Part shown: piece by piece, positions 37,345-44,094 of the stretch
How the letters are laid out: every line of letters starts with the position of its first letter
Numbering within the stretch: position 1 is the stretch's first letter
Assembly (NCBI RefSeq): GCF_041199995.1
Contig: NZ_CP165646.1
Location: 310,001 to 374,000, forward strand
Reading direction: 5' to 3'
Source: Leptotrichia sp. HSP-342
Lineage (GTDB): Bacteria > Fusobacteriota > Fusobacteriia > Fusobacteriales > Leptotrichiaceae
DNA: 64,000 nucleotides
Notes under the pieces: model-generated
Databases searched by the model: none
Told to the model about the DNA's origin: nothing
Seen by the model: the letters and a program-made list of their open reading frames with translations, nothing else
Position numbers and translations under genes: made by a program

Positions 37345-37777
37345 TGAAAAGGCAGGGTAAAATTGTAATGGATAAGAAAATTAGCAAATATGAGATTGCA
37401 AATTGTATCAATGTATTAGGAAATTTTTGTGGAAAGAGAGATATTGATGAATTAACAGCTTTTGAACTGATAAAAAAATATGAGGTTGAAAAAGCGAATA
37501 TCATGGTACTTTTTGGCGGTTCTATTTTGGCAAATGCTATGAAAAATTATGCTTTGAAAATGATATATTTGGAATGTGGGACATTGACAGATATATAACT
37601 TTGCTAATGGGTGAAATTCCGAAGCTCACGGATGATGAAAATGGATATGGGCCTAATGGAACAAGCTATATAGCTCACATTGATATTCTGGAAGATATTA
37701 AAAATGCTTTTTTGAGTTTAAAGCAAATTTATGGTGATAAAGTTAGAAAGGCTAATCCTTTGTATGCTTCTAAATAA
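37344..37777 (+). pseudogene. YdcF/DUF218-family gene with internal deletion and frameshift
   Basis: The first reading frame (37344-37598) gives a YdcF-like N-terminus (INVLGNFCGKRDIDELT, then VMVLFGGSILA). It is then out of frame. The second frame (37574-37777) gives a typical YdcF C-terminus (WDIDRYITLLMGEIP, then NGYGPNGTSYIAHIDI, then ANPLYASK). The middle, with the remaining DUF218 motifs (about 80-100 residues), is missing. The two frames overlap at the deletion point. Intact YdcF proteins are about 200-260 residues. This copy is almost certainly inactive. Confidence 0.75.
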
Positions 37778-37806
37778 AAAAATCAGCCTTAATATAAAGA
37801 CTGATA
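37778..37806. terminator. Bidirectional terminator between ydcF remnant and metal-transport operon
   Basis: ATCAGCCTT and AAGACTGAT pair around AATATA with one internal mismatch, with A/T tracts on both sides, between convergent transcripts. Confidence 0.6.
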
Positions 37807-37814
37807 ATTAATTA

Positions 37815-38915
37815 TTATTTATTATTTAACTGTAAATATTTTTCTCCTTTTTCAGAAAGTTTATAAACTGTACCATCAACATAAATATATTTTTCCTTTT
37901 TAGCTTTTTCAATAACTTTATTCAAGAAGACTTTATTCCAACGTAAGTGATTATCAATAGTGTCAATTCCGCATTCATCTTTTTCCTGTTTTGTGTTAGT
38001 ATGATTGGATAGATGAATTAGAAGTATTCTTACAGAAAAAGTCATTTTTTGGCTTTTTTTACGTCTTATTGTGAAAATTAGCCCTTTTTTAGGCGAGAAA
38101 ATCAAGGTTATTAGAAAAATGATACCTATCATTACTGCAATGCTTCCAGCGATTGAAATATCAAAGAATCGTGCAAAATGGAATCCTATAATACTTGCAA
38201 TTGCTCCTAGAAGAATACTTAACCCAATCATTACTTTTAGCTTGTCAGTCAATAAATATGCTGTAATTGGAGGTCCTATCATAAATGCAACTACCAGTAT
38301 TGAACCTACTGCCTCAAATGAGGATACTGCTGTCATTGACACAAGCGACATCAGCATATAGTGAATTAATATCGGCTTCATTCCAAGCGTTATTGCAAGA
38401 GCCTTATCAAATACCGAAATTTTTAATTCCTTGAAAAAAATAATAACAAAAGATAAATTTATTAAAAATATTACAAAAGTCGTAACCAATCCTTTAGCAA
38501 CACTAAAACCAAATATTTCTACCCTATTAAATGGAGCAAATGCCAGTTCTCCCAACAATACCGAATCAACATCCAAATGCACATTTCCAGCATATTTTGA
38601 AATTAAAATTACAGCGATACTGAATAACAGCGGAAAAACTACCCCAATTGCTGAATCCTCCTTAACAAGTCTTGTCGAATTAAGAAGTTCCACAAGGTAA
38701 ACTGTTAAAACGCCAACTATTCCCGCACCAACAATTAACAAAGGGGAGTTCAAATCATGAACTGCAAAAAATGCCACTACAATTCCAAGTAAGATAGTGT
38801 GCGTAATCGCATCTGAAACCATTGCCATACTTTTTAAAACCAGAAATGTTCCTAAAATAGAGCAGGCACTTGCCACCATTATTGCGATAAGCTGTATTTC
38901 CAGCGAAAAACCCAT
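37815..38915 (-). CDS. Mn/Zn/Fe ABC transporter permease with C-terminal winged-helix tail
   Basis: A 366-residue ABC-3 family permease. About eight TM helices occupy 1-275; family blocks include ASACSILGTFLVLKSMAMVSDA and VGSILVVAFMIGPPITAYL. Beyond the normal end a cytoplasmic tail of about 90 residues (HLSNHTNTKQ, then LRWNKVFLNKVIEKAKKEKYIYVDGTVYKLSEKGEKYL) looks like a DtxR-like winged helix. Such tails occur in some TroD/SitD-type permeases. It is the last gene of the operon, 3 bases after the other permease. Confidence 0.92.
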   Translation of the reverse strand: MGFSLEIQLIAIMVASACSILGTFLVLKSMAMVSDAITHTILLGIVVAFFAVHDLNSPLLIVGAGIVGVLTVYLVELLNSTRLVKEDSAIGVVFPLLFSIAVILISKYAGNVHLDVDSVLLGELAFAPFNRVEIFGFSVAKGLVTTFVIFLINLSFVIIFFKELKISVFDKALAITLGMKPILIHYMLMSLVSMTAVSSFEAVGSILVVAFMIGPPITAYLLTDKLKVMIGLSILLGAIASIIGFHFARFFDISIAGSIAVMIGIIFLITLIFSPKKGLIFTIRRKKSQKMTFSVRILLIHLSNHTNTKQEKDECGIDTIDNHLRWNKVFLNKVIEKAKKEKYIYVDGTVYKLSEKGEKYLQLNNK

Positions 38916-38918
38916 AAT

Positions 38919-39875
38919 TTATTTCCCCCTTTCCAAGTTATTTATTTTTAAATTATTTAATTCAGTTTTTTTACTTTCAAGTTTTTCTCTAAATTCTTTT
39001 TTTCTTTTCTGATTTCTTATAATTTTAAATACAATCCCTCTTTTGTTTGAGAAAAGAATGCTAATAACTACGATTATACTTATAATTATAACGATAACAG
39101 GTCCAGTTGGCAAATTACTTTCACTTATACTTATCAAAGTTCCAAGCAGACCTGATATTCCTCCAAAAAATGCTGCCAAAATTACCATAATTGAAAGTTT
39201 GTCTGTCCATTGCCGTGCTGCAACTGCTGGAGAAATAAGCATTGCACTTATTAATATTACTCCTGCCGCCTGAATACCTATTATTACAGTAGTTACAATC
39301 AATATGGAAATTAATATTTCGATTTTCTTGCTTGGAAATCCTAATGTTTTAGCAAAATCAGAGTCAAATGAAACAATTTTAAATTCCTTCCAGAAAAGAA
39401 TAATTATAATTAGAAGAACAATCCCTGTAATGAGAATAATATTTACATCTCTTTTAATAAATGTCGATGCTTGCCCAAAAATAAATTTATTTAATCCCGA
39501 TTTATTTGCACCTGGCAATTTATTCAGATAAGAAAGCAAAACTAACCCTAATCCAAAAAATACCGATAAAATCAATGCCAAAGCACTATCAAATTTTATT
39601 TTTGTATAATTTTGAATCAGTTGAATCAAACCAATACATACAATTCCTGTTATTAAAGCACCTAGTAGCAAAACTTCTGTATTTTTCACGTTTGTAAATA
39701 AAAAGGCCAAACAAACTCCAGGAAGTGAAGCATGGGAAACTGCATCTCCCAATAAACTTTGCTTTCGTAAAACGGCAAAACATCCAAGTATTCCAGAAAC
39801 TATTCCAAGTAACGAACATCCAAGTGCAACTGTTCTAAAGGTATGGTCAGTTATAAGAAGATTTAACATATTCAT
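38919..39875 (-). CDS. Mn/Zn/Fe ABC transporter permease
   Basis: A 318-residue ABC-3 permease with eight or nine TM helices; family blocks CSLLGIVSGILGCFAVLRKQ, SLLGDAVSHASLPGVCLAFL and AAGVILISAMLISPAVAARQ. The charged tail ends near 318 without an extra domain. It should pair with the other permease as a heterodimer importing Mn, Zn or Fe. It starts 3 bases after the ATPase gene, with GGAGGG before the ATG. Confidence 0.94.
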   Translation of the reverse strand: MNMLNLLITDHTFRTVALGCSLLGIVSGILGCFAVLRKQSLLGDAVSHASLPGVCLAFLFTNVKNTEVLLLGALITGIVCIGLIQLIQNYTKIKFDSALALILSVFFGLGLVLLSYLNKLPGANKSGLNKFIFGQASTFIKRDVNIILITGIVLLIIIILFWKEFKIVSFDSDFAKTLGFPSKKIEILISILIVTTVIIGIQAAGVILISAMLISPAVAARQWTDKLSIMVILAAFFGGISGLLGTLISISESNLPTGPVIVIIISIIVVISILFSNKRGIVFKIIRNQKRKKEFREKLESKKTELNNLKINNLERGK

Positions 39876-39878
39876 TTA

Positions 39879-40637
39879 TTAACCCTCCTTTACACTATTT
39901 TGAACTGTTTTTTTACTTTTATATGTTTTTTCAATGTTTTCTGGAGTAAAAATTTCTTCTACAGGTCCGGAAGCTACAACAGAAACATTTATAAATGTTA
40001 CATAGTCAAAATAATCCTTTACTGTCTGTAAATCGTGGTGAACAACAATCACTGTCTTTTTTTCATCACGTAATTTTTTTAAAATATTTATAATAGATTT
40101 TTCGGTTTTGCTATCAACTCCTTGAAATGGTTCATCCATAAAGTATATTTCTGCATCCTGTACCAATGCCCGTGCTAGAAATACCCTTTGCTGCTGTCCA
40201 CCAGATAACTGGCTTATCTGTCTATCTGAAAACTCATCCATTTCGACTTTATGAATAGCTTCCTTAGTCTTTTCCTTATCAATTTTTCTAACTTTCTTTA
40301 ACCATCCAACTTTCCCATAACGCCCCATTTCTACAACATCAAACACAGTAGTAGGAAAATCCCAGTCAACACTACCTCTTTGAGGCACATACGCTATTTT
40401 ATCACGCACTTTGCTGTATTTTTCGTTATAAAACCTAACCTCTCCAGTAATAGGCTTTATCAAATCAAGCATAGCCTTAATCAATGTAGATTTTCCCGCT
40501 CCATTTGGGCCAACAATAGCCATAAGAATTCCTTTTTTTATTCCCAGTTCAATATCCCATAAAACAGGTTTATCCTCGTAGGCTATTGTCAAATCTTCAA
40601 CTTTTATAATAATATCATCAGAAACATTTTGATTCAT
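39879..40637 (-). CDS. Mn/Zn/Fe ABC transporter ATP-binding protein
   Basis: A 252-residue ABC ATPase. Walker A GPNGAGKST, signature LSGGQQQR, Walker B IYFMDEPFQGVD, and the H-loop His in VVHHDLQ are intact, together with the family region YVPQRGSVDWDFPTTV. It powers import with the two permeases downstream. It is separated from the substrate-binding gene by a family A repeat of about 200 bases. Confidence 0.96.
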   Translation of the reverse strand: MNQNVSDDIIIKVEDLTIAYEDKPVLWDIELGIKKGILMAIVGPNGAGKSTLIKAMLDLIKPITGEVRFYNEKYSKVRDKIAYVPQRGSVDWDFPTTVFDVVEMGRYGKVGWLKKVRKIDKEKTKEAIHKVEMDEFSDRQISQLSGGQQQRVFLARALVQDAEIYFMDEPFQGVDSKTEKSIINILKKLRDEKKTVIVVHHDLQTVKDYFDYVTFINVSVVASGPVEEIFTPENIEKTYKSKKTVQNSVKEG

Positions 40638-40670
40638 TTTTTCTCCTAAATTCTATTTATATTAATTTTT

Positions 40671-40870
40671 TTAACGCAGAGGTATCAGACGCCATACCTC
40701 TGCACTCCCGCTTACGCAAAACTTTCTTATAAAGAAAAAAGAAAACTCGCTTTTGAATATAGGTTATTTTTATATCAAATAAATTAATTTTATTTAAAAT
40801 ATTTTTCAAAAGCTCAAACAGTTCTTTTTTCTTTAACGAAATTTTGCTTAATATTTATTTTTATTAAATT
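40671..40870 (-). repeat. Family A element inside the metal-transport operon
   Basis: Reverse orientation relative to 34190-34380. The terminal hairpin 40676-40703 (arms GCAGAGGTAT/ATACCTCTGC, loop CAGACGCC, the complement of GGCGTCTG) is followed by CCCGCTTACGCAAAACTTTC, AACTCGCTTTTGAATATA, AAAGCTCAAACAG and GAAATTTTGCTTAATA. A second partial end, GAGAAAAGCGAGTTTAA, lies at about 40928-40943 against the stop of the binding-protein gene. It fills almost the whole gap between the binding-protein gene and the ATPase gene. Confidence 0.8.
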
Positions 40871-40946
40871 AATTATTGTAATTAAATCAAAAATATCTTG
40901 ATTTTTGAAAATAAAAATTATGGTCTGAGAAAAGCGAGTTTAATTT

Positions 40947-41882
40947 TTATTTTAAAGCATTTACGATGGTATCGGCGTTTGCTTTAACTGTTTTAATATA
41001 AGTTTCAGAGTTGTGTGCTTCGTCTCCTAATGAGTCTGAATACAATTCTCCACCTATTTTAACTTCTTTTCCTCTAGCTTTTACAGCTTCCTGCAGAGCT
41101 TCTATACTTTTTTTCGGAACAGAAGATTCTACAAATATTGCTTTTATATTTCTTTGAACAATGAAATTAGCTAAGTCGCTTATGTTTTTTGTACCAGTTT
41201 CAGAATCTGTAGAAACCCCTTGTATTGCTTTTACTTCTAGTCCAAATTGTTCTCCAAAGTAGTTAAATGCATCGTGAGCTGTTACAAGGACTCTGCTTTT
41301 TTCAGGAATTTCCTTGATTCTTGTTTTTACATAAGTTGTAAGTTCATTTAGTTCAGCTTTATATTTTTTTAGGTTTTCTTTGTAGTAGTCGCTATTTTTA
41401 GGGTCAAATTTACTTAATTCAGCTTCTACAGCTTCAGCTTCCTTTTCCCATAATTCTGTATTGAACCATACATGCGGGTCAGGAGTATTTTGGTCAACTA
41501 GATGAATTTTACTTTTATCCAGTTTGTCCCCAACATTTAATATATTTTTATTTTGAGAAGTTAATTTTTCAAAAATTTCTGTCATTTTACCTTCCAGATG
41601 TAATCCACCATACACTATAATATCTGCATTTCCAAGTTTTTCAATATCTCCTGCACTAGCACTGTATAAATGTGGATCTACTCCTTCTCCCATGAGACCA
41701 GTAACTTCGACTTTATCTCCACCGATTGTTCTTACAAGGTCAGAAAGCATTGTCGTTGTTGTTGTAACTTTTATTTTTTTTCTTGATGAAGCGCCATCTT
41801 TTCCACAGGATACAAGTAGCATCATTACCACACATATTGCAATTAATAAATTTAATTTTTTAAGAATATTGTTTTTACTCAT
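40947..41882 (-). CDS. Metal ABC transporter substrate-binding lipoprotein (TroA/MntC type)
   Basis: About 311 residues from ATG 41882, which has GGAGG 9 bases upstream; the longer in-frame form from 41924 lies inside the regulator gene. A lipoprotein signal ends LLVSCGK. Cluster A-1 metal ligands are seen as His in GEGVDPHLY, His in GGLHLEGK region or DPHVWFN, Glu/Asp near VESSVPKK and SDSLGDEAHN. It captures Mn or Zn outside the inner membrane. Its first 8 bases overlap the end of the regulator gene, giving translational coupling. Confidence 0.95.
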   Translation of the reverse strand: MSKNNILKKLNLLIAICVVMMLLVSCGKDGASSRKKIKVTTTTTMLSDLVRTIGGDKVEVTGLMGEGVDPHLYSASAGDIEKLGNADIIVYGGLHLEGKMTEIFEKLTSQNKNILNVGDKLDKSKIHLVDQNTPDPHVWFNTELWEKEAEAVEAELSKFDPKNSDYYKENLKKYKAELNELTTYVKTRIKEIPEKSRVLVTAHDAFNYFGEQFGLEVKAIQGVSTDSETGTKNISDLANFIVQRNIKAIFVESSVPKKSIEALQEAVKARGKEVKIGGELYSDSLGDEAHNSETYIKTVKANADTIVNALK

Positions 41883-42549
41883 AGTCAATCTCCTCCAAGT
41901 CTTTATTTTTTTTATAAACTTCAATCATTGCTGCTGCATTAAAAGCCACTATTTTTTTATTATTTTCTTCGCTTTTCAAATATATTGGACCATCAAAAGG
42001 GTCTTTTTTTTCGACTATATACTGTTCTTTTAAATTTATGTTCAAATCCCGCAGATAGTCATATAAGTCGATATTATCCTCTACACTTAATATAACAATT
42101 TCATCATCTTCTTCAACCTCCGACAATCTTATGACATTTGCTTCATCAAAATTTTCCAGGTCATAAAAAATTGGACTTCCATGCGGACATTCTTTCGGAT
42201 AAAATAAAAATTTTTCCAATTTTTGTAGAAGTCTATTGCTTGTTACATGTTCGAGAATTTCAGCCTCTTTATGAACTTCTTCCTTATCGTATCCCAGTTT
42301 TTCAAATAGAAAAACTTCCCAAACTCTATGTTTACGAATAATATCTAATGCAAAATTATTTCCTTTTTCAGTAAGCTTCACTTTCTTTTTTTCAATGATT
42401 AAATAGCCTTCATTTACTAGCTTTTTTATCATTTCGCTAACTGATGCTGGAGATATATTTAAATATTCTGCAAGGTTTTTGTTGGAGTATTCTTTTTTCT
42501 TTTTCAAAGTGTATATCCCTTTTAAATAATCTTCAATACTTTTACTCAT
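41875..42549 (-). CDS. DtxR/MntR-family metal-dependent repressor
   Basis: A 224-residue repressor. The N-terminal winged helix (1-65, EDYLKGIYTL, NKNLAEYLNISPASVSEMIK) is followed by a dimerisation and metal domain (RKHRVWEVFLFEKLGY, KEAEILEHVTSNRLLQKLEKF, YPKECPHGSPI) with the expected His/Glu/Cys ligands. A C-terminal SH3/FeoA-like domain (about 150-215) is present. It is the first gene of the metal transporter operon and is preceded by a palindromic operator (42573-42610), so it very probably represses its own operon when metal is plentiful. AAAGGAG precedes the ATG. Mn or Fe specificity cannot be settled by sequence alone. Confidence 0.95.
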   Translation of the reverse strand: MSKSIEDYLKGIYTLKKKKEYSNKNLAEYLNISPASVSEMIKKLVNEGYLIIEKKKVKLTEKGNNFALDIIRKHRVWEVFLFEKLGYDKEEVHKEAEILEHVTSNRLLQKLEKFLFYPKECPHGSPIFYDLENFDEANVIRLSEVEEDDEIVILSVEDNIDLYDYLRDLNINLKEQYIVEKKDPFDGPIYLKSEENNKKIVAFNAAAMIEVYKKNKDLEEIDYE

Positions 42550-42572
42550 TTCAACTCCTTTCTTTATATTTA

Positions 42573-42610
42573 GTTTAACCTAATGATAAAATTAGGTAAA
42601 CCTAATGATA
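42573..42610. promoter_or_regulatory. Operator of the metal-transport operon
   Basis: Palindrome GTTTAACCTAAT (42573-42584) with ATTAGGTAAAC (42591-42601) overlaps a direct repeat: AACCTAATGATA at 42578 and again at 42599, exactly 21 bases apart (two helical turns). The AACCTAA/TTAGGT half-site is characteristic of DtxR/MntR boxes. It lies 24-61 bases upstream of the repressor start and probably overlaps the promoter. Confidence 0.75.
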
Positions 42611-42625
42611 TTATATTACCACCAT

Positions 42626-42925
42626 ATAATTAAATTGTCAATACCAATTAATAAAACTTTTAAAGAATTAGTAAGATTGATTTAAAAATCATAATTGTTT
42701 TACTCAAAAAATTTTTAAAATTTGGTAAATAAAAAAGTACACTTTGTAATACAGATTTAACTGATGTTAAAGTGCACTTAATGAAAGATAGAGAAGACAT
42801 AGCTGACCAAGCAAATAGAATTACTCAGTTTCATATATAACTTCCTAAATCAATTTCAAATTTAATTTTTTCTCCATTTTTATTGTACAACATTTTTTTA
42901 GAATTATAGCGTGATTTTAGTTACA
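42626..42925. other. Intergenic region without a supported gene
   Basis: An inverted repeat AAGTACACTTT (about 42730) / AAAGTGCACTT (about 42769) surrounds a 20-base loop. An open stretch from about 42735 to 42840 reads DLTDVKVHLMKDREDIADQA, then NRITQFHI and a stop, without a start site or ribosome site. It could be a gene fragment; I cannot name it. Confidence 0.35.
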
Positions 42926-42966
42926 TAAAAAAAATCCCCATCTAGATTTTTCATAAAAATGGGAAT
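42926..42966 (-). terminator. Terminator of bioY
   Basis: On the minus strand TCCCAT and ATGGGGA pair around an AT-rich loop, followed by eight T. It lies 21 bases beyond the bioY stop codon. Confidence 0.7.
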
Positions 42967-42986
42967 TTATAATATTTAAAATTTTA

Positions 42987-43559
42987 TTATTTATCATTTT
43001 TAGGAACGAATTTCCATAATGTTGGAACTAAAGAGGCAACTACCAACATTTTTAGAGTATCTCCTATTAAGAAAGGATAAACCCCTAATTTAAATACGTC
43101 TTTGTTAGGTACAAATAACGATAATTGCAATACTCCTAATGTATAAATAATTACATTGGCAATTATTAATGCTAAAATTGTTTTTGCATAAGATTTTGTA
43201 AATCCTTTATCAGCCAAATACCCTAGAAATATTGCAGCAACAATATATCCAAAAATATATCCGCCACTTGGTGAAAATAGTACGCCTGTCTTAAAGTTAG
43301 CAAAAACAGGGATTCCAGCTGTACCAGCCACTACATATGAAAGAATAGTTGCTGTTGCTAATTTTCTACCGTATAACAGTCCCATTAATGTAACTGCAAA
43401 TGATCCAAGAGTAATTGGTACAGGCTTTAATGGAATTAAGATTTGTGCCAGTATAGATAAAAATACAGTTCCACCAAATACTAAAAGAACATTTTTTAAA
43501 ATTTCTTTTTCTTTTGTTTCGATTTTAATGATATTGTTAATTAAAGCATTTTGTTTCAT
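42987..43559 (-). CDS. bioY: Biotin ECF transporter substrate-binding protein BioY
   Basis: About 190 residues from ATG 43559, which has GGAGG 8 bases upstream; an in-frame start five codons earlier overlaps this site. Six TM helices carry the family signature: LIPLKPVPITLGSFAVTLMG, VVAGTAGIPVFANF, then GVLFSPSGGYIFGYIVAA. It binds biotin in the membrane and works alone or with an ECF ATPase/EcfT module, which is not in this window. It is transcribed alone. No BirA site is obvious upstream. Confidence 0.95.
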   Translation of the reverse strand: MKQNALINNIIKIETKEKEILKNVLLVFGGTVFLSILAQILIPLKPVPITLGSFAVTLMGLLYGRKLATATILSYVVAGTAGIPVFANFKTGVLFSPSGGYIFGYIVAAIFLGYLADKGFTKSYAKTILALIIANVIIYTLGVLQLSLFVPNKDVFKLGVYPFLIGDTLKMLVVASLVPTLWKFVPKNDK

Positions 43560-43808
43560 AAGTAAAACCTCCATTTTTTATTTATATATAGTATTATAAC
43601 ACTTGTAATATAAAAAGTCAATGAAAGCTTTTTTTTATTTTTTGAAATAAATAAATTTTAAATTGAAGAGAGAATAAATAATCTATGTAATATATGATTA
43701 AGGAAAATAAATAAATTTTTTTTATCTAAAACGAGAGGGATGAAAAGGAAAAATTTATAAAAAAAGCTAGTTTATGGAATTATATATTTTTTTTATGAAA
43801 CTTGAAAA

Positions 43809-43856
43809 ACACAAAATATTGTGTTATCATTGTATTACAAAAACTATATATAGTGT
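43809..43856 (+). promoter_or_regulatory. Two NrdR boxes upstream of nrdD
   Basis: Box 1 ACACAAAATATTGTGT (43809-43824) is a perfect palindrome. Box 2 AAACTATATATAGTGT (43841-43856) differs by one base from ACACTATATATAGTGT. Their starts are 32 bases apart, three helical turns, which is the known arrangement for the ribonucleotide-reductase repressor NrdR. They lie about 240 bases before the nrdD start. The rest of the 43560-44094 gap is AT-rich with no gene seen. Confidence 0.82.
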
Positions 43857-44094
43857 TTTATCTTTTAAATAAGAGTTATTACAATTCATGGGGAAGGTTA
43901 ATTGGAATTTAGAAAAATAAGAAAAAAATTTTAAAATTGAATCTAAAAAATTAAATTCAGAAAATTTAAGTTTTTAAATAAATTTTGAAAAATATCACAA
44001 TTAATATTGCAATCTATGTGAAAAAATCAAACCTTTTGTTCAATTCTAAAATATTTTACTTTAATTTTGTTAGAAAAAATAGGGAGGAATGGAA

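Noticed and set aside
42735..42840. Open stretch ending MKDREDIADQANRITQFHI
   Set aside because: No upstream start or ribosome site and no family recognised; retained only as a note on the intergenic region.
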